A program made the position numbers and the translations under genes. A stretch of DNA of 64,000 nt from Acidobacteriota bacterium (GTDB lineage: Bacteria; Acidobacteriota; Terriglobia; Terriglobales; Acidobacteriaceae): positions 62,001-126,000 of the forward strand of contig QIBA01000066.1 in assembly GCA_003225175.1 (NCBI GenBank). The letters run 5' to 3'. Positions 1-9,518 of this stretch are shown in pieces. The notes beneath the pieces were generated by a model that made no database searches, was not told the DNA's origin, and saw only the letters and a list, made by a program, of their open reading frames with translations. The first letter of the stretch is position 1, and each line of letters opens with the position of its first letter.

Positions 1-759
1 GCAGGGCGCGTAGTCGCGCTTAGCAGCATGGATGTCTATCGTGCTTGCGGAGTGCTGCACGAAACTGAATCCGGCGGGCTCCAACCGGTGCCGCTGACCG
101 AAGAATCTGAGTTGCGAACGAAACCTGCATATACTCCGCAGCAGATGGAAATGGGCAAAAGGATTTTCTCCTGGATGAATGACGAGTACGACAAGATCGC
201 TGTGGAAGGCGCCATACTGTCGAATCCAGAGCTTCCCGGAACGGTCCTGCGGTTGCCGATGGTTTACGGACCGGGCGATCCGCTGCATAGGTTTCTCCCC
301 ATCATCAAACGCATTCGCGACGGTCGGCGAAAGATCTTGTTCGAGCAAGATATTGCGTGTTGGCGCGGAACGATGGGCTTCGTGGAGAACGTCGCAACTG
401 CGATCAAGCTGGCAGCCACGCGTTCGGAGGCGAGCGGTCGCACTTACAATATTGCGGAGGAAGATCCGCTCACTGAGGTCGAATGGGCACGGCTAATCGC
501 AAAGGAAATGGCATGGGACTGTGAATTTGTCGTGCTGCCAAAAGAGCGTGTTCCGCAGCATTTGCTGCATCCCGGAAATTTCAAGCAGCACTGGGTAGCA
601 AGTTCAAAACGGATTCGGCAGGAACTCGGTTATCGCGAAGCGATTTCTCACGATGAGGCTGTCCGTCGAACAATACGCTGGGAGCTCGAAAATCCGCCTG
701 CGCAGATTCCTGAAATATTGTTCAACTACGCAGCCGAGGATGACGCGGCTCTACCTTGA
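1..759 (+). CDS. NAD-dependent epimerase/dehydratase, 3' part (5' end outside window)
   Basis: The frame is open from base 1. The codons before the first ATG (base 28) read AGRVVALSSMDVYRA, which matches the strand-4 and SSxDVYxA segment of extended short-chain dehydrogenases, so the true start lies upstream and the N-terminal Rossmann glycine motif is missing. Later pieces fit the family: a YGPGDP motif after the substrate loop and a YNIAEEDPLT segment as in UDP-sugar epimerases. The usual YxxxK catalytic pair is not obvious in the visible part; a YDKIAVE segment around residue 52 of the ATG-numbered protein may be it. Such proteins act on nucleotide-sugars in the cytoplasm. The substrate cannot be told. 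The last 9 bases overlap the 3' end of the convergent PilT-type gene. Confidence 0.85.
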   Translation, partial: AGRVVALSSMDVYRACGVLHETESGGLQPVPLTEESELRTKPAYTPQQMEMGKRIFSWMNDEYDKIAVEGAILSNPELPGTVLRLPMVYGPGDPLHRFLPIIKRIRDGRRKILFEQDIACWRGTMGFVENVATAIKLAATRSEASGRTYNIAEEDPLTEVEWARLIAKEMAWDCEFVVLPKERVPQHLLHPGNFKQHWVASSKRIRQELGYREAISHDEAVRRTIRWELENPPAQIPEILFNYAAEDDAALP

Positions 760-1920
760 AGCCTCAGTCTCTTCGTAATCGGAAAGCGACAGGTTCAAAT
801 TGCCGGCATTGGTTGCGTATCCAATCGCCGTGGCTTTGGTGATGACCCCGTCCCGGACCATTTTCTCCAGCACGGCGTCAAAGTGCTGCATGCCTTCCAG
901 TTCGCCATCCTTCATCGCGTCATGCAGCGACTGACCACTGCGCTCGCCGTTCATAACGTAGTCTCGCGTGCGCATCGTGGATTTAAGGATTTCAATGGCA
1001 GCCATGCGTCCATGACCATCTTTGCGCGGCAATAAGCGTTGGGAGACGATGTAGCGGAATGATTGCGCAAGGCGGTTGCGGATCGCCGTTTGCTCACTAA
1101 CTGGAAATTCTCCGATGATGCGTTCGACGGTCTTTGGCGCATCGATTGTATGCAGTGTAGAGAATACGAGGTGACCGGTTTCGGAAGCCGTCATCGCGAT
1201 CTCGATGGTCTCGCGATCGCGCATCTCGCCCACCAGAATCACTTTCGGAGCCTGGCGTAATGCAGCTCGCAAGGCGAGAGCGAAGGTCGGCGTATCGCTG
1301 TGCAACTCGCGCTGATGAATCGTCGATTTGCCGTGCGGGTGCATGAACTCGATCGGATCTTCGATGGTGACGATGTGGTACGCCTTCGTCTCGTTGATGA
1401 GACGGATGATGGCAGCGAGTGTCGAAGACTTTCCCGAGCCCGTCGGGCCTGTCACCAGAACGATGCCATTCTTCAGCCCCGCAATATCTTTCAATTGCGG
1501 CGGCAGCTTGAGATCTTCAAAAGAGGGGATCACCATCGGGATAGTGCGCATAACGATGGCGTACGTTCCTCTTTGCCGAAAGACGTTTACGCGAAATCGT
1601 GCTAAATCGGGAATACTGTAAGAAGTGTCGCAGGCGCCGTCGTTCTTCAGGAAGTCAGCAGCGCGCTTATTGGCGCCGATCAGATCAGCGGCGAGTCTCG
1701 CCGTGTCCTGCGCCGAGAGCACAGGCAGTCCTGGCACCACAACCAGTTGGCCTCCCAATTCGACCTGTGGAGGACGATACGGCGAGATGATCAGGTCGCT
1801 GACTCTGGCATTGAACTTGACCATTGTAGTAATCAGTGCAGGAGTCGAAATCGCCGCGGCGGGCGTGGCAGGAGCTGCGGGTTGCGAAGCGGCTGGAGCA
1901 GTCGTCGGCGTGGTCGCCAT
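751..1920 (-). CDS. pilT: PilT/PilU-type type IV pilus retraction ATPase
   Basis: 389 residues. After an Ala/Pro/Thr-rich N-terminus of about 35 residues comes a PilT N-terminal domain, then a RecA-like core with Walker A GPTGSGKSS, an Asp box (TIEDPIEF), a Walker B region (VILVGEMRD) and a His box (GHLVFSTLHT). This matches secretion/pilus ATPases that pull back type IV pili from the cytoplasmic face of the membrane. PilT and PilU are hard to separate by eye. No pilB or pilC lies in the window. It is the last gene of a minus-strand run (SPOR protein 39 bp upstream). The Pro/Ala-rich leader is longer than in E. coli or Pseudomonas PilT. Confidence 0.85.
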   Translation of the reverse strand: MATTPTTAPAASQPAAPATPAAAISTPALITTMVKFNARVSDLIISPYRPPQVELGGQLVVVPGLPVLSAQDTARLAADLIGANKRAADFLKNDGACDTSYSIPDLARFRVNVFRQRGTYAIVMRTIPMVIPSFEDLKLPPQLKDIAGLKNGIVLVTGPTGSGKSSTLAAIIRLINETKAYHIVTIEDPIEFMHPHGKSTIHQRELHSDTPTFALALRAALRQAPKVILVGEMRDRETIEIAMTASETGHLVFSTLHTIDAPKTVERIIGEFPVSEQTAIRNRLAQSFRYIVSQRLLPRKDGHGRMAAIEILKSTMRTRDYVMNGERSGQSLHDAMKDGELEGMQHFDAVLEKMVRDGVITKATAIGYATNAGNLNLSLSDYEETEASR

Positions 1921-1959
1921 GCGATGTACCTTTTTGGGAAAACCTTAATTTTGTACCGA

Positions 1960-2574
1960 TTACTTCTTAACGATTGCGTTGTATCCGTCGCCCGCGAGTT
2001 TGCTCTTCATGGCCTCGGCATCTTTGAGTTCCGCAAACGGCCCAATCTGCACATGATAGAGATTGTCGACGCTGGTTCCCGGAGCAACGAATACGGGATA
2101 GTTCTTCCTGCGCAGGGCTGCGACTAGTACATCGGCATCTTCCTGCTTGGTGACCGCGGCAACTTGCACCGTGATGTTGCCGCCAGTCGTGGGGTCGGAC
2201 AATGTCGTGGACGGATTCGTGGTGGCTGCTACGGGCAACACAGAGGCAGTTGGCTGAGTACTGGCCGGAGCGGCGTTGTCTGCAGGCGCTGGCTGCACTG
2301 GCGGAGTTTGCTCGAGTTGTGCGCTTGTGTTTGCGTCGGGCGCAGAAGTGACGACTACTCTTGGCGCATTGACCGTGACACCTGCTCCAGGCTTAGCGCC
2401 CGAAGTGTTCACGGCCGAGGCAGTTCCGTTCTGCAGTGCCATGGGGCCGGAATTCCGGCCCAGCGCATAACCGAGCCCAAAAAAAGTTCCGCACATCGCT
2501 ACGAGAACGAAGAAGATGCCGAGCAGTTTCCCTGTTCCCAATATGATCTCTGTATCTTGCTGCTGTTCCGACAT
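1960..2574 (-). CDS. SPOR-domain membrane protein
   Basis: 204 residues with a short cytoplasmic head, one hydrophobic segment at about residues 13-36, a low-complexity Ala/Pro/Thr linker and a C-terminal SPOR domain (about 133-202: ITVQVAAV..., VFVAPG, YHVQIGPF, A--KL). SPOR domains bind denuded glycan strands of peptidoglycan, usually at the division site or pole. It starts 14 bp after the slipin stop and ends 39 bp before the pilT-like gene, so it is probably co-transcribed with both. The precise role is unknown. A link to pilus or envelope machinery is inferred from context only. Confidence 0.8.
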   Translation of the reverse strand: MSEQQQDTEIILGTGKLLGIFFVLVAMCGTFFGLGYALGRNSGPMALQNGTASAVNTSGAKPGAGVTVNAPRVVVTSAPDANTSAQLEQTPPVQPAPADNAAPASTQPTASVLPVAATTNPSTTLSDPTTGGNITVQVAAVTKQEDADVLVAALRRKNYPVFVAPGTSVDNLYHVQIGPFAELKDAEAMKSKLAGDGYNAIVKK

Positions 2575-2588
2575 TGAAACCTCTGGTA

Positions 2589-3365
2589 TTACGCAGACTT
2601 GTTCATCTGCGCGTGCGCTTCCAAAATCTTGTTCAGGCTGCTCATTAACTCAATCGGCAGCGGGAACACGATGGTCGTATTCTTTTCAACACCAATCTCA
2701 GTCAAAGTTTGCAGATACCGAAGCTGCAAGGTCATCGGCTGAGTTGCCAGTACCTGTGCGGCGTCCGCAAGCCGTTGTGCCGCTGAGAATTCGCCTTCGG
2801 CATGAATGATCTTCGAGCGCTTTTCGCGCTCTGCTTCGGCTTGCTTGGCCATGGCGCGGAGCATGCTCTCGGGCAGATCGACCTGCTTAACCTCGACGTT
2901 CACCACCTTTACGCCCCATGGAGCAGTGTGCTGGTCGAGGATGGTTTGAATCCGGAGATTCAACTTCTCGCGATGCGAAAGTAGCTCGTCGAGTTCGACT
3001 TCGCCCAGTACTGACCGCAATGTTGTTTGCGCGAACTGGGAGGTCTGGTAGACATAATTTGAGACCTCAACCACAGCTTTGTTCGGATCGATTACGCGCA
3101 GGAAGATCACAGCGTTCACTTTCAGCGTGACATTGTCGCGGGTGATGATGTCCTGCGGAGGCACCTCAAGCGCTTCCTGCCTGAGAGAGACACGAACGAT
3201 GCGATCGATCGGAACGAAAACCAGAATTACGCCTGGACCCTTGGCTTGGCTCAGCAGACGGCCGAGACGGAAAATGACTCCGCGTTCGTACTCCGCCAGA
3301 ATCTTGATCGAACTGATCAGGTATAGTCCAACGATGATGGCAATGGCCGGAATTAGATAATCCAA
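2589..3365 (-). CDS. Slipin / stomatin-like SPFH (Band 7) protein
   Basis: 258 residues. One N-terminal membrane segment (about 3-20) is followed by an SPFH domain with typical stretches: [49 protein letters not shown] and a coiled [16 protein letters not shown] region. Slipins form oligomeric membrane scaffolds and are classically encoded next to a long NfeD protease, as here (NfeD is 114 bp upstream on the same strand). In archaeal homologues the NfeD protease cleaves the hydrophobic C-terminus of the slipin. Likely role: membrane microdomain organisation and quality control. Confidence 0.9.
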   Translation of the reverse strand: MDYLIPAIAIIVGLYLISSIKILAEYERGVIFRLGRLLSQAKGPGVILVFVPIDRIVRVSLRQEALEVPPQDIITRDNVTLKVNAVIFLRVIDPNKAVVEVSNYVYQTSQFAQTTLRSVLGEVELDELLSHREKLNLRIQTILDQHTAPWGVKVVNVEVKQVDLPESMLRAMAKQAEAEREKRSKIIHAEGEFSAAQRLADAAQVLATQPMTLQLRYLQTLTEIGVEKNTTIVFPLPIELMSSLNKILEAHAQMNKSA

Positions 3366-3479
3366 TTTCCTATCCTTTTCTTCCGCACAAAGGTTTCGGG
3401 GTGAACTGGTGCGGATTTTACCCTAGGATTTGTGCTGTCCGACTCAAGCATAAGCCTGAGTAGAAGTTACGAGAGTGTG

Positions 3480-4793
3480 CTATTTCAGACTGGAACCAGC
3501 GGGTACACCCACCGAGACGGGTTCGACAGTAAGAACGAGATCGTGAATTCCGGAGACCCGGACCGTCTGCCCCGATTCGGCTCCCGCTGGGCAGTAAGCG
3601 TTCCAGATCTCGCCGTGAACGAAGACCTTGCCCTCAGGCCGAAGCGTCGTTTGCGCCATCCCTAACTCGCCGATCAGCCCTTTCTCGCCTGTCACGACCT
3701 TGCCTCTGCGGGCCCGGACAGCGATGTTCAGCAGGAAGATTGTAAGAAGGCCGAAAGTGATGCTGACTGCGATCGCCGTGACTGGCTGAATCCGCATTTG
3801 TGGAATTGGTCCGTCGACCAGCAGTAACGCTCCCAGGATCATCACCGCAATCCCACCTATGCCGAGAGCGCCATGGGTGGCGAACTTCGCCTCTAAGGCG
3901 AACAGGATGAACGCTGTCAAAATGAGAGCCACCCCGGCGAAACGCAAAGGTAGCAGGTTGAGTGCGAAGACCGCCAGGACTACGAAAATGATGCCTACAA
4001 CTCCGGGAATGATTGCTCCGGGATGATTCAGTTCGGCGTAGATCGCGGCCAAGCCGATCATCAGGATCAGGAAGGAGATATTCGGGTCCATCAAGAATGA
4101 GAGGATCACTTCCTTGAGCGACATCTCGTAATCGACGATGTGTGCCCCGGAGGTGTGGAGGAGCAGCGTCTTCCCATCAAAGCGGGTTATCGTCTTACTG
4201 TCGATGTCTTTCAGGAGTTCAGAAGCATCCTTAGCCACGTAGTCGATCAAGTGCTGTTGCAGAGCCTCTTGATCGGTGAATGATTTCGATTGACGCACGG
4301 CACTCTCGGCAATCTCGACATTGCGTCCCCGCTTGCCGGCGTAAGAACGGATGAAAGCAGCGGAATCGTTCTCGAGCTTTTCCTTCATCACGGGATCCAT
4401 AGTGATGCCCATGAGCACGGGATGCGCGGCTCCGGTATTGGTGCCCGGAGCCATTGCCGCGATATCGGCAGCTTCGAGAATGTAGAAGCCCGCAGAGGCC
4501 GACCTGCTTCCGCTGGGATAGACATACACAATCACCGGAACAGGCGAGGCCAGCATTTTGGCGATGATCTGGCGGGTGGAGTCCGAGAGTCCGCCGGGAG
4601 TTTGGATTTCCATCAGCAAGGCCTGCGCGTGCTGGTCGGCAGCGCGCGCCAGGCCACGCTCGATATATTCGGCAGAAACTGGATTTATGGTTCCATCGAT
4701 AACGATTCGAACAACATCGGCGTGAGCTGACAACCCGAATGCGAAGGGTATCAACCAAAAAGCGCGTCGCCAGGAATGGATCAGGCGCGTCAT
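3480..4793 (-). CDS. nfeD: Long-form NfeD: ClpP-class membrane serine protease with C-terminal NfeD OB domain
   Basis: 437 residues. A signal or anchor segment (about 10-25) precedes a ClpP/crotonase-fold protease domain with IQTPGG near residue 64 and SASAG around residue 98-102; Ser100 aligns with the nucleophile of archaeal 1510-N proteases. Several membrane spans follow (about 225-355). A soluble beta-barrel NfeD domain (about 365-435) contains VTGEKGLIGELG and GEIWNAYCPAGA. It is paired with the downstream slipin. The ATG overlaps the stop of the upstream TPR gene (ATGA), suggesting translational coupling. Function known for the family: processing of slipin partners and membrane stress tolerance. 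Confidence 0.9.
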   Translation of the reverse strand: MTRLIHSWRRAFWLIPFAFGLSAHADVVRIVIDGTINPVSAEYIERGLARAADQHAQALLMEIQTPGGLSDSTRQIIAKMLASPVPVIVYVYPSGSRSASAGFYILEAADIAAMAPGTNTGAAHPVLMGITMDPVMKEKLENDSAAFIRSYAGKRGRNVEIAESAVRQSKSFTDQEALQQHLIDYVAKDASELLKDIDSKTITRFDGKTLLLHTSGAHIVDYEMSLKEVILSFLMDPNISFLILMIGLAAIYAELNHPGAIIPGVVGIIFVVLAVFALNLLPLRFAGVALILTAFILFALEAKFATHGALGIGGIAVMILGALLLVDGPIPQMRIQPVTAIAVSITFGLLTIFLLNIAVRARRGKVVTGEKGLIGELGMAQTTLRPEGKVFVHGEIWNAYCPAGAESGQTVRVSGIHDLVLTVEPVSVGVPAGSSLK

Positions 4794-6324
4794 TGCTTGC
4801 TCCTCGGCGGCGTGTCGAGTCGGGAGGTGAGTTGCTGTCTTAATTGCAGCGCGGAGCTGTTGGTGGGCTCCAAGCGAAGCGCCTGGGTTAAGTCATCGTT
4901 CGCTGCATCCAGCTTGTTCTCTTTCAGGTGCAGCTGAGCCAAGACAACGTAGGTCTCGGACGTTGGCCTGTCACGCAATGATTGTTCCAATTCGGAACGA
5001 GCGCCCGCCAAATCGTTGAGTGCAATCTGCGCATTCGCCAGACCCAAATGCGCTTCGGAATTCTGCGGATCGAGGGCAAGCGCCTTACGGAAGTGATCGC
5101 GCGCTTCCTCATAGAAACCTTGCGATAGCCGTTGCTTTCCCTGATCCACGTGCATGGCAGCATGCTTCCTTGGATTGGAGTTTGCCATCTGCGCTTCCTC
5201 AGCATTCTCCATGGCGAAGGCAAGCTGCCTGAAAGATGCCTCGTCGTAGTTTCTCTTGATTCGCTCCAATGGGGGACGTGCGAGGGAAGAGCTTCCCAAG
5301 GCGAGCGTTTGCAGATAATTTCTTGCCTCGGCATCTGTCGGGCGAAGGCTCAATACTTCTTTTAATTCTCGAATGGCAGCCTGCTTGTCCGTAGTCCGGG
5401 CAAGCGATAGAGCAAGGTTGAAGTGATAATCCGGTTGTCCGCGACTACGCGGAGCGCCTCGGCCGCGCGATCGATGTTCCCGCTGTAATAGGCAGCGAGT
5501 CCGAGAAAGAAGTTCGCTTCTGCGGCGTGCTTGTCTGACTGCGGAATCTTCGAAAGCCACGCGACTGCCGACGAGTACTCTCGCTGATCAAAGTAGGTTT
5601 TTCCCAATGCGAGAATCGCGACGGTATAGTTCGGATTCAGGCGCACGGCTTCTTTCAAACGCCTGATCTTCTCAGCGTTAGCTGTCGCCACAACTCCACG
5701 GACGTAATTCTCCAATGCATCCAGACGGATGTTCTTCGTCTCAGTAGTGAAATCCTGCTTTGTAGCTATAAGGCCCGGTTGAATGGTATGCATCAGGTCC
5801 CACGCGATGGCGGCCTGTATGTCGATCAGCTGTAGCAGTGATCCCGATTCGGCAACGTATGGCGAGAGATGCAACCGTCGCATGTCCAGGAATTGCGCCT
5901 TCGTAGAGAACGAATTGCCATCGTAGTTATAGTTTCCGAGCACCACGTAATCGACCCCCATCTGCTCGGCGATTCTCAGCAACGTAGCGCGCGAGAGTTG
6001 TGTGTTGGCAGGAATTCCGACTCGGTCGAAAGCGTACAGCCGATCTTCGCGGCTGATTATGAAGACCGATGGGGATTGCATGCGCTGGCCTAAGACTTCA
6101 GAAAAGGCTTCACCGATCCATTCCAGTCCAGGAGCTTTCGAATCATTGTGAAAGGGCAGGATGAGTACGGTGCGGTTGCTACTTGCAGCAGATTCGACCG
6201 GAGTCTTTGGCGTCTCGGGCTGTTGGAGAGCAAGTACCGTAGAGCCAGAAATCGCAGAAAATAAACCGAGAACGACGATAAGGCAGAGCCGAATCAAGAT
6301 AGTGAAATTATAGACCCGCATCAT
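4790..6324 (-). pseudogene. TolB/FlgO-like N-terminal domain plus TPR protein, interrupted by a -1 frameshift
   Basis: Two overlapping frames encode one protein of about 510 residues. The upstream frame gives a signal peptide, a TolB/CsgG-like domain (RTVLILPFHN..., VDYVVLGNYNYDG) and the first TPRs. The downstream frame gives the remaining TPRs and ends in the ATGA overlap with nfeD. In the helix ending AAEALRVVA the frame must move by one base to continue as PDYHFNLALSLA; the break lies at about 5425-5445. No slippery heptamer is seen there, so this is a one-base deletion or a sequence error rather than programmed shifting. The start is put at 6324 (or 6345) because an earlier ATG at 6384 lies inside the tRNA gene. 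Role unknown; probably envelope-located. Confidence 0.75.
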
Positions 6325-6351
6325 GACGGCTCTGGCGAGCCGCATTAAAGC

Positions 6352-6426
6352 TGGAGCGGGAGACGGGGATCGAACCCGCGACATCCGGCTTGGGAAGCCG
6401 ACGTTCTACCGCTGAACTACTCCCGC
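6352..6426 (-). tRNA. tRNA-Gly (anticodon CCC)
   Basis: Read on the minus strand the cloverleaf is complete: a 7-bp acceptor stem GCGGGAG/CTCCCGC, a D arm with AGCGGTAGAAC, an anticodon stem TCGGC/GCCGG closing a TTCCCAA loop (anticodon CCC, reading GGG glycine codons), a T arm with GTTCGAT and an encoded 3' CCA after the discriminator T. It sits 28 bp upstream of the chosen start of the TolB/TPR gene on the same strand, so the two may share a transcript. Confidence 0.95.
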
Positions 6427-6728
6427 TCGCTCATTGATTATGGCGAGTCTAACACCGTGAAAAGGGGCTCGCAATTGAGTGACTCCCAATCCTTCCTGGA
6501 CACTAATGGATGACACCATCCGGGACCAAATCTATAGGCGCCGATTTGGCGCACTGAGACGAGGGATGTGACAAACTGGCCCAAATGCTCGCCTTTTACG
6601 GACCCAAGCCTTTTGTATTCAGGGGCTTAGGTGGGACTCGCAATGGCACTTGTCGTGCTTTTACATTGTAGTCATATTGTCGCGCTTGAGCAGCAGCTCG
6701 CGGACGACAGTGGACAGAGCTGCCGAGC
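6427..6728. other. Intergenic region, no gene recognised
   Basis: About 300 bp between the tRNA-Gly 5' end and the hybrid kinase. It should hold the promoters for both divergent units. The open frames across it are short and lack family features. I see no convincing repeat or RNA structure. Confidence 0.5.
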
Positions 6729-8825
6729 ATGCACAACGACGATTCCCAATTCAGGACGATGGCCCGCGGGGGCGCGATCTTTCTCGTCCTTCTAGGCACC
6801 ACGGTTCTCCTAGGCTGGTTTTTCGATAGTAGCTTTCTTAAAACTCTTCTTCCGGGCCAAGTAACCATGAAGGCGAACACCGCGATTGGCTTCATTTGCG
6901 GTGGAGTTGCGCTGGCCTTCTTATTGCGTTCCGAATCATCGCGCAAGCTCCGTTGCCTTGCATCGCTCGCGTCTGTGCTGACGCTCGTGATCGGCATTTT
7001 CACGCTAATCGAATACTTGTTCCATCGTGATCTCAAGATCGACCAGTTGTGTTTTATCGATCGGGCCGAAGCCATCTGTCCGGGCCGGATTTCTCACGTC
7101 ACGGCACTGGATTTCTTCGTTGTAGGTGCGGCACTGCTTCTGCTCACTCGCGGAAAACGAGCGATCAAGATAGCGCAGCTGCTGGCTGCATTTGTAGGAC
7201 TGAGCGCCCTTCTGGCGATTATTGGATATCTCTATGGAGTACCGTTCTTGTACGGGTCTTCACACTATGCATCGATGGGCTTACACACGGGCTTAGGCTT
7301 TTTCATACTATCGATTTCGATTCTGGTCCACAGTCCTCATGAAGGATTCATGGCAGTGCTCGCAACACCGCGTCCGGCTGGATGGCTGGCCCGTAAGCTG
7401 TTACTGGCTGCCATAATCTTTCCCTGCGTTCTTGGGTTCGTCGCGATCCACGCTTTCACCGTCGTTGGCGATATGCGGTTCATGGTCGCTGCGCTGGTAA
7501 TCGCTCAAATTGTCCTTTTTGCCGGGTTGATTTGGATTTCCGCATCACGGCTGGATCGATCAGAAGCTGAAGAAGAGGTCGCGAAAGAGGCATTGGCAGC
7601 TTCCGAGCGCATGCTGCAACAGTCCCAGAAGATGGAGGCTATCGGGCTGCTCGCAGGCGGCGTGGCCCACGACTTCAACAATCTCTTAAACGTTATTGTT
7701 GGATACGGCGAACTGCTGCTGACCGATCCTCAGCTCTCAGAGAGCCAGCGCCGCAAAATCGAAAAGATCAGAAAGGCCGGGGACACAGCCAGCGGACTTA
7801 CGCGTCAGCTGCTGGCCTTTGGGCGCAAGCAGGTACTCCAGCCAAAGCCACTCGATCTGAATCAGATCATCAGCAATCCGGACGGATTCATGCCGCGCCT
7901 CATCAAGGAAGATATTTCCTTTTCGATGTCACTCTATCCGGGTCTGATGTCGATCATGGCGGATCCGGTGCAAGTCGAGCAGATCCTGCTGAATTTGGTG
8001 ATCAACGCCTGCGACTCCATGCCAAATGGAGGCAAGCTCAACATCGAAACCGAGAACGTTGTGATCGAGCAGGCACAAGCTCCCAAGTTCGGAGTTGCGC
8101 CAGGGCCGTTCGTTCGGTTGACGATCACGGATACGGGAACGGGAATGGATGATGAAACCCGCGCTCACATCTTCGAACCCTTTTATACGACCAAAGCTGC
8201 CGGCAAGGGCACGGGATTAGGATTGGCAACGGTTTACGGCATTATTAAGCAGAGCGGCGGATATATTGAAGTGGACAGCAAGCTGGGCCGTGGGACGAGT
8301 TTCCAAATCTATCTGCCTGCCACAAGGCTGGTCAGTTCGCAGGAGTTGGCGAAGCCCAGCATTGTCCCGAGCGCTGACGGAGCCACGATCCTCGTAGTCG
8401 AAGACTCCGAACCATTGCGAGACCTGATCTTCGAGACGCTCGAGACCATGGGTTATACCGCTCTCCTGGCGCAGGATGGTCACCAGGCAATCCGCATTTG
8501 TATGCAATTCACAGGGCCGATTGATCTGCTTTTGACCGACGTCATGATGCCCAAGATGAAGGGCCCGGAGGTGATGAAGCGAGTCAAGCAGATGCGTCCC
8601 GACATTGGCGTGCTCTTTATGTCGGGATACACGAACGATGTAACTGTACGTCAGGGCATTTCCAATGCAGACGTATCTTTCATCCAGAAGCCTTTCAGCT
8701 CAACAGAGCTGACCCACAAGCTGCGCGAAGCACTTGCGCGCGCTCACGACCGCAGCACCCTTCGCCAGCGCCTGGGGATGGAAATGGAACGGCGCGCCGC
8801 CTCTTTGCGAGCCGAGAACTCCTAA
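6729..8825 (+). CDS. Hybrid sensor histidine kinase with membrane sensor and C-terminal receiver
   Basis: 698 residues. The first ~270 residues hold about eight hydrophobic segments, resembling membrane-integral MASE-type sensors, with no separate periplasmic domain. A short coiled stretch (EAEEEVAKEAL...) leads to a HisKA domain with GVAHDFNNLL, phospho-acceptor His314. The HATPase domain carries an N box (VINACDSMPNGG) and G boxes (DTGTGMD, GKGTGLGLA). The C-terminal receiver (about 550-670) has an acidic pair in LVVEDSE, phospho-acceptor Asp604 in LLTDVMMP and the conserved Lys in QKPF. All catalytic residues are present. A lone receiver protein follows 138 bp downstream and may be its partner. 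The signal sensed is unknown. Confidence 0.9.
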   Translation: MHNDDSQFRTMARGGAIFLVLLGTTVLLGWFFDSSFLKTLLPGQVTMKANTAIGFICGGVALAFLLRSESSRKLRCLASLASVLTLVIGIFTLIEYLFHRDLKIDQLCFIDRAEAICPGRISHVTALDFFVVGAALLLLTRGKRAIKIAQLLAAFVGLSALLAIIGYLYGVPFLYGSSHYASMGLHTGLGFFILSISILVHSPHEGFMAVLATPRPAGWLARKLLLAAIIFPCVLGFVAIHAFTVVGDMRFMVAALVIAQIVLFAGLIWISASRLDRSEAEEEVAKEALAASERMLQQSQKMEAIGLLAGGVAHDFNNLLNVIVGYGELLLTDPQLSESQRRKIEKIRKAGDTASGLTRQLLAFGRKQVLQPKPLDLNQIISNPDGFMPRLIKEDISFSMSLYPGLMSIMADPVQVEQILLNLVINACDSMPNGGKLNIETENVVIEQAQAPKFGVAPGPFVRLTITDTGTGMDDETRAHIFEPFYTTKAAGKGTGLGLATVYGIIKQSGGYIEVDSKLGRGTSFQIYLPATRLVSSQELAKPSIVPSADGATILVVEDSEPLRDLIFETLETMGYTALLAQDGHQAIRICMQFTGPIDLLLTDVMMPKMKGPEVMKRVKQMRPDIGVLFMSGYTNDVTVRQGISNADVSFIQKPFSSTELTHKLREALARAHDRSTLRQRLGMEMERRAASLRAENS

Positions 8826-8846
8826 AACCCGATTTCCGCAGAGCTG

Positions 8847-8880
8847 GTACATGTCCTTTCGGACAGTGGGTACAATGTCC
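8847..8880 (+). promoter_or_regulatory. Small hairpin and repeated GGTACA(A)TGTCC motif between kinase and regulator
   Basis: TGTCC-TTTC-GGACA (8852-8865) can form a 5-bp hairpin, and its left side recurs as a near-direct copy at 8869-8880. It lies 22 bp after the kinase stop and about 85 bp before the response-regulator start. It could be a weak terminator or a regulator-binding site. No U-run follows, so neither reading is firm. Confidence 0.3.
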
Positions 8881-8963
8881 TTAAGTAACTGTGCCGAATT
8901 GGGAAGTTGATACCATTAGCCCCGCCAAGGGTGCATCCTAGTAGCTGAAGCACTCCCACGATC

Positions 8964-9341
8964 ATGACTGGCGCTCGTATTTTGTGCGTAGATGATGATC
9001 CACGAATCAACGAACTTAATCAGATCGTTCTAGGCCGAGCGGGATACGAGGTCACCACAGCCGAATCGCCGTCGGATGCCCTTAACCGCCTGAAAACAGA
9101 AGCTTTCGACCTCGTAATCACCGACCTGTTTCCGCAGTCGGCGAGCGATTCAGCTTTCGTCGCGAACCTTCGTCGCCTGGATCCACAAATGCCTGTGATT
9201 CTGGTTACTGGCAACCATACCCCTCCCCCCGAAATTCTGCGGGAGGCGGACGCATTTGTGGTAAAGGCTTACTCGTTGAACGCTCTCACTGATTCAGTCC
9301 GTGAGGTGCTAATCCGGAACAAGTTGAGGCGCATCGGATAG
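8964..9341 (+). CDS. Single-domain response regulator
   Basis: 125 residues, a receiver domain only. It shows the acidic cluster VDDDP (residues 9-13), phospho-acceptor Asp54 in LVITDLFP, Thr81 in LVTGN and the conserved Lys in VVKAYS. There is no output domain, so it probably acts by protein contact or as a phosphate shuttle. It lies directly after the hybrid kinase on the same strand, which makes that kinase the likely partner (inference). The alpha4 region is Pro-rich (THTPPPE-like), a small departure from CheY. Confidence 0.88.
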   Translation: MTGARILCVDDDPRINELNQIVLGRAGYEVTTAESPSDALNRLKTEAFDLVITDLFPQSASDSAFVANLRRLDPQMPVILVTGNHTPPPEILREADAFVVKAYSLNALTDSVREVLIRNKLRRIG

Positions 9342-9518
9342 GCATGGCTCTTGGTTACGTGGTTCCAGTCGCCCTCGGCCGGACAGCGGCGGGAAGAACC
9401 AGGAGTCCTTCGTAAGAAGCATTTTCGGGCTCATGTTGTTTGTTCGTTTGATCCGCAAGCATGAAATCGTCAACCCTGCACCGGTCGAGGGCGGCAGGAA
9501 CCATGTCATAATTTTGGC

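Noticed and set aside
5425-5445. Programmed -1 frameshifting in the TolB/TPR gene
   Set aside because: No X-XXY-YYZ slippery heptamer at the break.
6324-6384. Start of the TolB/TPR gene at the first ATG (6384)
   Set aside because: That ATG and the following codons lie in the tRNA-Gly gene; the signal peptide begins after it.
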